Shown piece after piece: positions 34,651 through 42,357 of a stretch of 64,000 nucleotides of DNA. This stretch comes from Lacrimispora indolis DSM 755 (GTDB taxonomy: Bacteria; Bacillota; Clostridia; Lachnospirales; Lachnospiraceae): contig NZ_AZUI01000001.1 of NCBI RefSeq assembly GCF_000526995.1, forward strand, positions 3,638,001-3,702,000. Reading direction: 5' to 3'. The translations under genes and the position numbers were made by a program. A model generated the notes under the pieces. The model searched no databases. It was not told the DNA's origin and saw only the letters and a program-made list of their open reading frames with translations. How positions within the stretch are numbered: position 1 is the stretch's first letter; the number at the start of each line of letters is the position of its first letter.

Positions 34651-35320
34651 AAGTATTTTAACAGAAACAACCAATGGGGGGCTGACAATGGGACATCTGA
34701 TGATCTGCATGGTGGTATCTCTGGGACTGGGCGTTTTCCTGGCGCTTCTGCACACATTCAGGAATACATACAGTAAAAATTTTATTGTAACACTGGCACT
34801 GCTTCCGGCCATTGTGCAGGTGGTAATTATGATTGTTAATGGAAATCTGGGAACAGGAGTAGCTGTGATGGGGGCCTTCAGCCTGGTCCGGTTCCGCTCT
34901 GTGCCGGGAAATTCCAGGGAGATAGGCAGTATATTTTTAGCAATGGCAGTGGGGCTTGCAGCAGGAATGGGATATTTGGGAGCGGCCGCCATAATGTCAG
35001 CAGTAATAGGAGGTGCCATGATACTCCTGGTATCTCTTCCCCTTGGAAGGAAAGGCTTTACAAAGCGGGAGCTTAAGATCACAATACCGGAAAATCTTGA
35101 TTATACGGGGATTTTTGACGACATATTTTCAAAGTACGCCGGAAGGGTACATCTGAACAGAGTCAAGACCGTAAATATGGGAAGCCTATACGAGCTTTGT
35201 TTTCAGGTGGATTTAAAGGCGGAGCAGGAAGAGAAAAAAATGCTGGACGAGATCCGATGCAGAAACGGCAATCTGCCCATCACATGCGGAAGGGTTCCGG
35301 AGGGCAGAGAAGAATTATAG
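34643..35320 (+). CDS. DUF4956 integral membrane protein
   Basis: A 225-residue membrane protein of the DUF4956 family with four hydrophobic segments in residues 1-130 and the conserved loop MGAFSLVRFRSVPGNSREIGSI (split here at its RFR core). A soluble C-terminal domain of about 90 residues follows. The start is GTG, 8 bases after GGAGGG and overlapping the VTC gene stop. VTC and DUF4956 genes are commonly neighbours, which suggests a joint membrane complex; the activity is not known. Confidence 0.85.
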   Translation: MLESILTETTNGGLTMGHLMICMVVSLGLGVFLALLHTFRNTYSKNFIVTLALLPAIVQVVIMIVNGNLGTGVAVMGAFSLVRFRSVPGNSREIGSIFLAMAVGLAAGMGYLGAAAIMSAVIGGAMILLVSLPLGRKGFTKRELKITIPENLDYTGIFDDIFSKYAGRVHLNRVKTVNMGSLYELCFQVDLKAEQEEKKMLDEIRCRNGNLPITCGRVPEGREEL

Positions 35321-35340
35321 AAAATTCAGGAGGAACATAA

Positions 35341-37068
35341 ATGAATAAAATAATAAGATGTGGACACCCGGTGAACCGGGGCGCGCTGTTTGCAGCAGGA
35401 TTGATTGGATTGGCATTCCTTACAGGCTGTCAGAAGGACAGCGGGAATACGGTTAACCAAAATGAAAGTGATGGCAGTGGGACAGAAACCGTCATTACCG
35501 GGTCAAAACAGGGATTTACCGTAGCAGGAAGCGGAGCAAAGGCTTCTGAAAACGTGGTCACCATTTCTGACCCGGGAACCTACCGGTTTAACGGCACTGT
35601 GGAAGACGGAAGGGTGGTGATCGATGCAGGAACCGAGGATGAAGTCACAGTGATTCTGGACGGTTTTTCCATTGCAAGTTCGGATTTCTCCCCCATATAT
35701 GGAAAGCAGTGCGGCCTTTTAACGGTTGTCCTGGAAGATGGAACAGAAAACACCGTATCAGACGGTTCCTCCTACTCCTATTCCACAGCAGGAGAAGATG
35801 AACCTAATGCGGCCATATTCAGTAAGGATGACCTTGTCTTGGAAGGCGGAGGAACCTTGACTGTTAACGGAAATTATCAGGAAGGCATCAGAGGAAAAGA
35901 CGATCTTACCATTCAGTCCGGCAATTATGTGATCAATTCGGTGAATGACGGGATCAAGGGAAAGGATTCTGTGGAAATAGCTGACGGGACCTTTGCCATA
36001 ACCTCAGGGGGCGATGGAATCCAGGCCAGCAATGATACGGATGAGGGAAAAGGATATGTGAAAATCAGCGGCGGCAATTTTACCGTCAATGCAGGAGAAA
36101 AAGGCATTAAGGCAGAGACTCTGGTGGAAATAGCAGGAGGGGACATAGCCGTGGAATCAGTGGATGATGCGGTCCACAGCAACAAAGATGTGAAAATATC
36201 ATCAGGAACACTGGCTTTATCAACAGGAGACGATGCCATTCATGGAGATAACCAGGTGGAGATATCAGGCGGAACCATTGATATCACCAAAAGCTATGAA
36301 GGCCTGGAAGGTTTATGTATTGACATAACCGGAGGGGAAATTAAGGTGGTATCTGATGATGATGGGCTGAATGCTGCAGGCGGCAATGACTCTTCCGGGA
36401 ATGCCGGAAAGATGGGAGACGATCCTTTTGCATCCACAGAGGGAGCTTACATCCGGATCACCGGCGGCAACTTAAGCGTAAAGGCCATGGGAGACGGAAT
36501 TGATTCAAACGGAGATCTTTTTATAGAAGGCGGCTCCATTTACGTGGAAGGGCCGGAAAGCAGCGGAAATGGAATTCTGGATTTTAACGGCACAGGAACG
36601 ATTACAGGCGGAACCTTTACGGGAGTCGGCAATGCCGGGATGTTCCAGGTGTTTTCCGAAACGTCCAGCCAGCCGGTTATGGTAAAATATTACGAAGAAA
36701 AACAGGCAGCAGGAACAGCTGTGGAGGTTTTAGACGATTCAGGAACACAGCTTGCCACGGTTACTCCTGATAAGGAATTTTCCGTGTTGATTTTCAGCTC
36801 TCCTGATCTGAAAACAGGGAAAACCTATCAGATCCGTACAGGAGAAGATACAACGGAAATTCAGGTGACCGGAATTGTGAATCAGTCAGGAGAAGCTTTG
36901 GAACAGGACAGAGGCGGAATCAGAGGAGGAAATGGAGCCGGTGGAAGACAGGGGAGGCCCGGAGAGCTGCCGGAAGGCGATTTTAAGCCGGAAGGAGAAA
37001 GCAGGGGAGCAAGGCCGGACAGACCGGCGGAAGCCCCCTCTGAAAATAATACGAATCAGGAAGAATAA
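35341..37068 (+). CDS. Cthe_2159-type carbohydrate-binding beta-helix lipoprotein
   Basis: A 575-residue lipoprotein: lipobox LTGC (about residue 30), a Ser/Glu-rich linker and a long right-handed beta-helix of repeating GG-T(I/F)-x-I-x-S strands with many Asp residues (GDGIQASNDTDEG, SVDDAVHSNKDVKIS, GDDAIHGDNQVEIS, SDDDGLNAAGGND). This matches the Cthe_2159 domain, described as a polygalacturonate-binding, calcium-rich beta-helix. The tail (about 510-575) is Gly/Arg/Pro/Glu-rich and disordered. It is the third gene of the VTC-DUF4956 operon. Homologous loci often also hold a CotH kinase gene; none is here. Confidence 0.85.
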   Translation: MNKIIRCGHPVNRGALFAAGLIGLAFLTGCQKDSGNTVNQNESDGSGTETVITGSKQGFTVAGSGAKASENVVTISDPGTYRFNGTVEDGRVVIDAGTEDEVTVILDGFSIASSDFSPIYGKQCGLLTVVLEDGTENTVSDGSSYSYSTAGEDEPNAAIFSKDDLVLEGGGTLTVNGNYQEGIRGKDDLTIQSGNYVINSVNDGIKGKDSVEIADGTFAITSGGDGIQASNDTDEGKGYVKISGGNFTVNAGEKGIKAETLVEIAGGDIAVESVDDAVHSNKDVKISSGTLALSTGDDAIHGDNQVEISGGTIDITKSYEGLEGLCIDITGGEIKVVSDDDGLNAAGGNDSSGNAGKMGDDPFASTEGAYIRITGGNLSVKAMGDGIDSNGDLFIEGGSIYVEGPESSGNGILDFNGTGTITGGTFTGVGNAGMFQVFSETSSQPVMVKYYEEKQAAGTAVEVLDDSGTQLATVTPDKEFSVLIFSSPDLKTGKTYQIRTGEDTTEIQVTGIVNQSGEALEQDRGGIRGGNGAGGRQGRPGELPEGDFKPEGESRGARPDRPAEAPSENNTNQEE

Positions 37069-37089
37069 GTGAAAATTCAGAAAGGATAG

Positions 37090-37148
37090 AAAGAGCTTTT
37101 GCCAGGTGGGTGTTACCTTTGCCCGTCAGGCAAAAGCTCTTTCTATTT
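37090..37148 (+). terminator. Terminator of the VTC operon
   Basis: AAAGAGCTTTTGCC (37090-37103) pairs with GGCAAAAGCTCTTT (37129-37142), followed by CTATTTT. The 240 bases after it, up to the EIIA gene, hold only the PTS promoter and operator. Confidence 0.85.
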
Positions 37149-37308
37149 TCTGCGTGTAAGCTTAAATCCTCTTTTCCGGTCCGGAAACATCCTGATACAA
37201 AAGCGATGATGCCATCACAGGATAACCATTTATAAAACCAACGGATTTATGGGAAGGATATGAGGGCATAATTAAATCACAGAAGTAACTCCTTAAATGA
37301 AAAAAATC

Positions 37309-37356
37309 TTGACATTTGCATAAGTTTATAATATTATATTGTTACAACAATATAAT
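37309..37356 (+). promoter_or_regulatory. Promoter and palindromic operator of the mannose-type PTS operon
   Basis: TTGACA (37309-37314), 17 bases, TATTAT (37332-37337). A perfect 24-base palindrome with arms ATTATATTGTT (37333-37343) and AACAATATAAT (37346-37356) overlaps the -10 box and start point, an ideal repressor site. The GntR/UTRA protein encoded at 40147 is the likely binder. Confidence 0.75.
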
Positions 37357-37389
37357 GTTCTATAATGAACAGGAAGGGAGGAAAAAACC

Positions 37390-37809
37390 ATTAAACAGAT
37401 TGTTTTGCTCAGCCATGGCACCATGGCGGAGGGGATGTACCATGCCGCGAAAATGGTTTTTGGTAATCTGCCGGACGTTTCTTATCTTTGCCTGACAGAG
37501 GAGAAAGATATTGAGACATTTCGGGGAGAATTGGAGAGGCTGTTTGAGAGGGTGAATTGGGAGGCGCCGGTGACGGTTCTTTGTGACATCAGCGGCGGTT
37601 CCCCCTATAATACCACACTGGAGCTCCTGGCAGGGATGGGGGGCCTGAACAGGGCCAATGTTATTTCAGGAATGAATTTACCGCTTCTCTTGCTGGTTCT
37701 TGCATCGGCGGACAATAGCCGGGAAATGTTGAAGCACTGTGCAGAAGAAGCACAGGGAAGTCTGCATCTGTTTGAGATGGGGCAGGAAGATGACGATGAG
37801 GAACTATAG
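37390..37809 (+). CDS. PTS EIIA, mannose/sorbose family (probable ATT start)
   Basis: A 139-residue EIIA-Man-type phosphocarrier. The phosphorylated His is in LLSHGTMAEGM (His9). The family start would be (M)KQIVLLSHG, and the DNA encodes IKQIVLLSHG, with ATT at 37390 seven bases after GGGAGG; the only other in-frame start, TTG 37405, would cut off the first beta strand and leaves a poor spacing. So ATT is probably used as start, unless a sequence error hides ATG. It accepts phosphate from HPr and passes it to the EIIB encoded next. Confidence 0.87.
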   Translation: MKQIVLLSHGTMAEGMYHAAKMVFGNLPDVSYLCLTEEKDIETFRGELERLFERVNWEAPVTVLCDISGGSPYNTTLELLAGMGGLNRANVISGMNLPLLLLVLASADNSREMLKHCAEEAQGSLHLFEMGQEDDDEEL

Positions 37810-37862
37810 CAGAAAGTTCTCCTCATATAGGTTTGAGGGAAAATAAAAAGGAGGTATTGAGG

Positions 37863-38351
37863 GTGGCAATCAGTTTTATAAGAATTGACGACAGAATCAT
37901 TCATGGACAGATTATTATCCGCTGGTCCACGGAATATCCCTGCGACGGGATCATTACGGTGGATGATAAGGCGGCATCCAATGAAGTGATTAAAAATGCC
38001 CTGCTGGCGGCATCCACAAAGAAAACTTTTATATGGAGCCGTGAAAAGTTCCGGTCTAAGATGGATGAGGCGGTGGCCAGCAGCAAAAATTATTTTGTTA
38101 TCACCAAAACGCCTGATACCATGGCGGAACTGCTGGTGGATTACGGCTTAAAGGTAAACACTGGCATATTAAATGTAGGGCCGCAAAGTGCAAAGCAGGA
38201 TACCATCCGGGTCAATAAGAACGCGGATATCACCAAGGAAGATATGGCCAGCTATGAGCGGATTCATCAGGCAGGCTATCAGATAGAGTTCCAGCTGGTT
38301 CCTGATTTTACAAAGGTGCGGTGGAGCGATGTCAGGCAAAAACTACTTTAA
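37863..38351 (+). CDS. PTS EIIB, mannose/fructose/sorbose family
   Basis: A 162-residue EIIB with the phosphorylated His14 in RIDDRIIHGQI and the family blocks DDKAASNEVIK and NVGPQSAKQDTIRVN. The start is GTG 37863, 7 bases after AGGAGGT; a TTG at 37833 is in frame but has no ribosome site. It carries phosphate from EIIA to the sugar during transport through the IIC/IID pair. Confidence 0.93.
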   Translation: MAISFIRIDDRIIHGQIIIRWSTEYPCDGIITVDDKAASNEVIKNALLAASTKKTFIWSREKFRSKMDEAVASSKNYFVITKTPDTMAELLVDYGLKVNTGILNVGPQSAKQDTIRVNKNADITKEDMASYERIHQAGYQIEFQLVPDFTKVRWSDVRQKLL

Positions 38352-38378
38352 CTATTTGAATATTAGGGGGATATTATT

Positions 38379-39200
38379 ATGCAGATAAACATCATACAGG
38401 CAGTTATGATCGGTATTTTATCGTATCTGGGCTCCTTGTCCTGCCCTTGGGCACTGGGACTCACCGGCGGGTGGTACACCCTTTCCAGACCTTTGATTTC
38501 CGGTTTTTTGATTGGACTGATCATGGGGGATGTTCAGACCGGTATCATCGTTGGTATCGCCGTTCAGGTGGTATATATAGCCCTGGTTACACCAGGCGGG
38601 CAGATGCCTCAGGATTTAAATGCGGCGGCATACATCGGCGTAGGATTGGGAATCATGGCAGTGAAATCCAATGCAACCGTGGAGTCGGCAGTGGCCATTG
38701 CAACAGCAGTGGGAGCAATCGGAACCATCTTCCATAATTTTATGATGATGACGAATTCCTTCTGGAATGCCAGAGCCATGAAATGTGCGGAAAAAGGGGA
38801 TTACAAAGGACTGTCCTTTAATCACTGGGTAGGACCCCAGGTGCTGCAGTTCTGCTACCGTGTCATTCCCACAGTGGCTATCCTGTATTTCGGCCAGGGG
38901 CTGGCATCGGAGATCATCGCCGTGTTCCCGGTGGATTCCTTTGTTATGAGAGCACTGACCGCTATCGGCGGCATGCTTCCGGCAGTGGGAGTCGCCATTC
39001 TTTTAAAACAGGTTACCAAGAAAAATATCGAGATTGTCAGATTCTTGTTTGGATTTGCCTTGGTTGCAGCTCTGGGCATCAATATGATTACCATTGCCAT
39101 CTTTGGCGCGTTCTTCGCGTACAGCTATTTCCTGTATACCCAAAAAGACAATGCAGTCAAGGTTTCTGCGGCAGCAGACGATATGGAGGAGGAACTGTAA
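38379..39200 (+). CDS. PTS EIIC, mannose/fructose/sorbose family
   Basis: A 273-residue membrane protein with about seven hydrophobic segments forming the sugar channel with EIID. Family marks are LTGGWYTLSRPLISGFLIG, GIAVQVVYIALVTPGG and the AYIGVGLG stretch. It lies 27 bases after EIIB; its stop is one base before the EIID start codon. Confidence 0.94.
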   Translation: MQINIIQAVMIGILSYLGSLSCPWALGLTGGWYTLSRPLISGFLIGLIMGDVQTGIIVGIAVQVVYIALVTPGGQMPQDLNAAAYIGVGLGIMAVKSNATVESAVAIATAVGAIGTIFHNFMMMTNSFWNARAMKCAEKGDYKGLSFNHWVGPQVLQFCYRVIPTVAILYFGQGLASEIIAVFPVDSFVMRALTAIGGMLPAVGVAILLKQVTKKNIEIVRFLFGFALVAALGINMITIAIFGAFFAYSYFLYTQKDNAVKVSAAADDMEEEL

Positions 39201-39201
39201 T

Positions 39202-40014
39202 ATGAAAAAAATCAGCAAGAGCACATTAAGGAAAAGTTGGTTTCGGTGGCTGTGCGGCAATTTGTCTTCCATGTCCTTTCAATGGCTGGAGTCTTTCGCC
39301 TTTGCCGATTCCATGGCGCCGGTTATCAAGGAGCTGTACGGCGGTGACAAGGAAGAGGAGAAAGCAGCTTTAAAACGTCATTGTGCATTTTATAACACGG
39401 AGCCTCAGATCGGCAGCGTTGTCAACGGCATTGCCTGCGGTCTGGAGGAGGAGAGGGCTAACGGAGCGGATATTGATGATGAAGTGATCAACAGCATTAA
39501 GCTGGGGCTAATGGGACCTTTGGCAGGCATTGGGGATGCCATGGTACCAGGCATGTTCGTACCCCTGCTGTTATCCATTGCTATCGGCCTTTCCCAGGGA
39601 GGAAACGCTCTTGGCCCGGTTTTCTACATAGTGACCTTTATGACTTCCGTAACAGCGGCAAGCTATTATCTCTTCATGAAGGGCTACCAGATGGGAACCA
39701 AATCGGTGAACTTAATTGTGGGAGAAGCTTCCCAGAGAATCCGTGAGGCTTTTAACCTGTTAGGCGCCATTGTGGTCGGAGGTGTAGGGGCATCCTATGT
39801 AAGCATTAATTCAATTATGAACATCCAGACCGGAAACTCGGAATCAACGGTAGTGGTAAATGACGTATTAAACGGTATTTTCCCTAAATTACTGCCTTTG
39901 GTGGTGATTCTCTTATGCTGGTGGCTGATGTCGAAAAAGAAAATGTCCGCACTTAAGGTTATGGGTGTGCTGGTCGTTGTTTCCTTTGTAGGAGTGGCCG
40001 TCGGATTTTTCTAA
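39202..40014 (+). CDS. PTS EIID, mannose/fructose/sorbose family
   Basis: A 270-residue EIID. The ATG 39202 follows GGAGGAGG and opens with MKKISKSTLRKSW, whereas the in-frame sequence upstream of it belongs to the EIIC gene in another frame. Family motifs FNTEPQIGSVVNGIA-like (here FYNTEPQIGSVVNG), LMGPLAGIGDAMVPG and several C-terminal membrane segments are present. It completes the permease; the transported sugar may be a hexose, hexosamine or rarer aldose. Confidence 0.94.
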   Translation: MKKISKSTLRKSWFRWLCGNLSSMSFQWLESFAFADSMAPVIKELYGGDKEEEKAALKRHCAFYNTEPQIGSVVNGIACGLEEERANGADIDDEVINSIKLGLMGPLAGIGDAMVPGMFVPLLLSIAIGLSQGGNALGPVFYIVTFMTSVTAASYYLFMKGYQMGTKSVNLIVGEASQRIREAFNLLGAIVVGGVGASYVSINSIMNIQTGNSESTVVVNDVLNGIFPKLLPLVVILLCWWLMSKKKMSALKVMGVLVVVSFVGVAVGFF

Positions 40015-40049
40015 ACACGGCAAACTTATGACAGTCTGCCAAGTGAACG

Positions 40050-40078
40050 TTGACAAGTGAGAGGGTATTATTTATTAT
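40050..40078 (+). promoter_or_regulatory. Second promoter, before the GntR/UTRA gene
   Basis: TTGACA (40050-40055), 17 bases, TATTAT (40073-40078): the same two boxes and spacing as the PTS promoter. An imperfect AT-rich inverted repeat (TTATTATAAT ... ATTAATAA, about 40072-40098) overlaps the start point, which suggests autoregulation by the same repressor. Confidence 0.65.
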
Positions 40079-40146
40079 AATGTTATAGCGTATTAATAAG
40101 TGAGATCCGCATAAAAAGCACTTTAGAAGCAGGCGCGGAAAGGCAG

Positions 40147-40887
40147 ATGACAGGAATGGAGAAATTAAATACTTCGAAAAGCGCACCACCCTTATATATA
40201 CAGATCAGTGACATCCTGCGCAGTAAGATTTTGAAGAAAGAGTATGAGTTTGACAGCATCATCCCAAGCGAAACGGAGCTGCAGAGCATGTATCAGGTAA
40301 GCCGTATCACGGCCAGGCAGGCGATCCAGGAGCTGGAGAAGGAAGGACTGGTAAGGCGTGCCAGGGGAAAGGGAACGGTTGTCATCTATCAGAAGACGAT
40401 AGAAGAGTTCCTCACCAGAATTTACAGCTTCACGGACGAGATGAAGGAAAAGGGCATTGAACCTGGAACCAGCTACGCTCATATTGAGGTGATCAAAGCA
40501 GATGCCAAGCTGGCCGGCGTGTTTCACATCCAGCCGGAGGCCCCATTATACCGTCTGGAGAGGGTGAGAACAGGGGATGGAAAGCCGATCGTCATTTTCC
40601 AGTCTTATTTTCACATGAACAGGCAGCTTCCCATGGACGATGAGCTGTATTACGGAAGTTTGTACGCCATGCTGGAGGAGAAGGATATCAGGCCGGTCAA
40701 GATCGTGGAAAAGTTCAGCTGCATCATGCCGGACAGTCATACCCAGAAGCTGCTGGAGATGAAAAAGACCATACCGGTCCTGCTGAGGATCCGGACCTCT
40801 TATGACAGGAATGACGAGGTGGTGGAGTATACCGTCAGCCTGTACAGGGGGGACCGCTATTCTTACTCCGTTGAGATCAAGAGGTAA
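40147..40887 (+). CDS. GntR-family (HutC/UTRA) transcriptional regulator
   Basis: A 246-residue regulator: winged HTH (about residues 12-78; YIQISDILRSKIL, SETELQSMYQVSRITARQAIQELEKEGLV, RARGKGTVV) and a UTRA effector domain (about 95-240; YRLERVRTGDGKPIVIFQSY, VEYTVSLYRGDRYSYSVEI). UTRA proteins of PTS loci usually sense the sugar phosphate made by the transporter. It lies between the PTS genes and the catabolic enzymes and probably controls both through the two palindromic promoters. ATG 40156 (MEKLN) is an alternative start. Confidence 0.93.
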   Translation: MTGMEKLNTSKSAPPLYIQISDILRSKILKKEYEFDSIIPSETELQSMYQVSRITARQAIQELEKEGLVRRARGKGTVVIYQKTIEEFLTRIYSFTDEMKEKGIEPGTSYAHIEVIKADAKLAGVFHIQPEAPLYRLERVRTGDGKPIVIFQSYFHMNRQLPMDDELYYGSLYAMLEEKDIRPVKIVEKFSCIMPDSHTQKLLEMKKTIPVLLRIRTSYDRNDEVVEYTVSLYRGDRYSYSVEIKR

Positions 40888-41035
40888 GCCGGCAAATAAA
40901 CAAATCATAGGGAAAGGGAGTGCGGCAGTGGGTACTGTTGCACTCCTGTTTTTATTAAAGACGGTAAGGAAATTCCCAAATACGCATTTCATTCCAATGC
41001 GCATCAGGGAATGAAACATGAAAGGGGAGAACAAA

Positions 41036-41812
41036 ATGGATTTTTATCCAGGTTTTAAAATTATACCACAGTCACGGCCCATTGGATTTACATATGGGGA
41101 GGGAGTGTTTGGCCCTGTGCCGGAGATCCGGCGGCTGGATGACATCCGGGCATCTTTAGCGGATCCGTCCTGCGGCGGACCGGAGGAGCTTTACGCCATA
41201 TCCATGGACGTGGGCTGTGAAGAAGACAGAAAAGATATGGAAAAACGCAACCTTCTTTACGGAGCGGTTGTCTATGCGGCAGGAGTCATCGGCAGGGAAC
41301 CGGTGCGATCCCAGGGCCATATCCACGCGGTCAGCCCTTCCTGCGGATATTCCACGCCAGAAGTTTATGAGATCTGGGACGGCGAGGCTATCATCTATAT
41401 GCAGGAGTTCGGGGGAGATGACCCGGGAAATTGCTATGCGGTCCGTGCAAAAGCGGGGGATGTGGTGATCGTGCCGCCTGACTGGGTTCATGCCACGGTA
41501 AACGCCGACGTGTCCAGAAACATGTGCTTTGGGGCGTGGTGCGTCAGGGATTACGGATTTGAATATGAGGCGGTAAGGAGCCATGGAGGTGTCGCTTATT
41601 TCCCATATGTGGAGGAAAAGGACATTTTATGGAGAAAAAACTCTGCATACCAGGGGGGACGTCTGGTGGAGAGAACGCCAAGAGAATATATTGAGTTTGG
41701 GATCAGAAAGGGAATTCCCATCTATACCCAGTTTCAGGAGAATAAAGATAAGTTTTCTTTTGTAACGAAACCTCAGGATTATAAACAGATATGGGAGGAG
41801 TTTCAGCCATGA
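41036..41812 (+). CDS. Cupin-type sugar-phosphate isomerase-like protein (first copy)
   Basis: A 258-residue cupin. ATG 41036 is 7 bases after AAAGGGGAG; an ATG at 41018 is in frame but lacks a site. The metal-binding set appears as SQGHIHAVS ... EVYEIWDGEAIIYM ... VVIVPPDWVHATVN, i.e. HxH, Glu and His as in archaeal-type glucose-6-phosphate isomerases (PF06560-like). It is longer than the usual 190 residues, with extra N- and C-terminal sequence. Its stop overlaps the start of a second cupin gene. It probably isomerises the phosphosugar delivered by the PTS. Confidence 0.75.
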   Translation: MDFYPGFKIIPQSRPIGFTYGEGVFGPVPEIRRLDDIRASLADPSCGGPEELYAISMDVGCEEDRKDMEKRNLLYGAVVYAAGVIGREPVRSQGHIHAVSPSCGYSTPEVYEIWDGEAIIYMQEFGGDDPGNCYAVRAKAGDVVIVPPDWVHATVNADVSRNMCFGAWCVRDYGFEYEAVRSHGGVAYFPYVEEKDILWRKNSAYQGGRLVERTPREYIEFGIRKGIPIYTQFQENKDKFSFVTKPQDYKQIWEEFQP

Positions 41813-42357
41813 AGATCATAGAACCAAAGGCAGTGCATGATTTGTACAATGGAGTGATTGAAGGAAAAACGGTGACTTCAAGCAGGAAGCTGTTAAAGGA
41901 TATTCTGACGGCTTATGAGAATCAAGATAAAGAAGAAAATACAGAGCGGGTAATGTATGAGGTTTATTGTTATGAGGAGGACGATAAGCTTCAGCCGGGA
42001 AGCCTAAGCTGGGGGCTTACGGTTATGTATCCGGAGTGTGTCAGCGGGGAATGTAATTTCACCAGGGGGCATATTCACCAGGATACTTCCTGCGGAGAAT
42101 ATTATTTTGGCCTTGCAGGAGAAGGGCTTCTGCTTTTAATGGATTTAGACGGAAATGCCTGGGCGGAAAAGGTTTATCCCAATTCCCTGCATTATGTCCG
42201 GGGGAATCTGGCCCACCGCCTGGTAAATACCGGGGATCAGGTGTTAAAGGTGGGAGCCTGCTGGCCATCCTGCGCCGGCCATAACTATGATTGGGTAGAA
42301 ACCCATCCCTTTCCGGTGAGAGTTTATAAAAAGAATGGAGAAATCATATGCAAATAG
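41809..42357 (+). CDS. Cupin-type glucose-6-phosphate isomerase-like protein (second copy)
   Basis: A 182-residue GPI-type cupin matching PF06560: TRGHIHQDTSCGEYYFGLAGEG (HxH and Glu metal ligands, split here by a short loop), YVRGNLAHRLVNTGDQ (His ligand) and CAGHNYDWVETHPFPVRV at the end. ATG 41809 overlaps the preceding stop by 4 bases and is preceded by GGGAGGAG. Having two cupin isomerase-like genes in a row suggests a heteromeric enzyme or two successive isomerisations. Confidence 0.82.
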   Translation: MKIIEPKAVHDLYNGVIEGKTVTSSRKLLKDILTAYENQDKEENTERVMYEVYCYEEDDKLQPGSLSWGLTVMYPECVSGECNFTRGHIHQDTSCGEYYFGLAGEGLLLLMDLDGNAWAEKVYPNSLHYVRGNLAHRLVNTGDQVLKVGACWPSCAGHNYDWVETHPFPVRVYKKNGEIICK

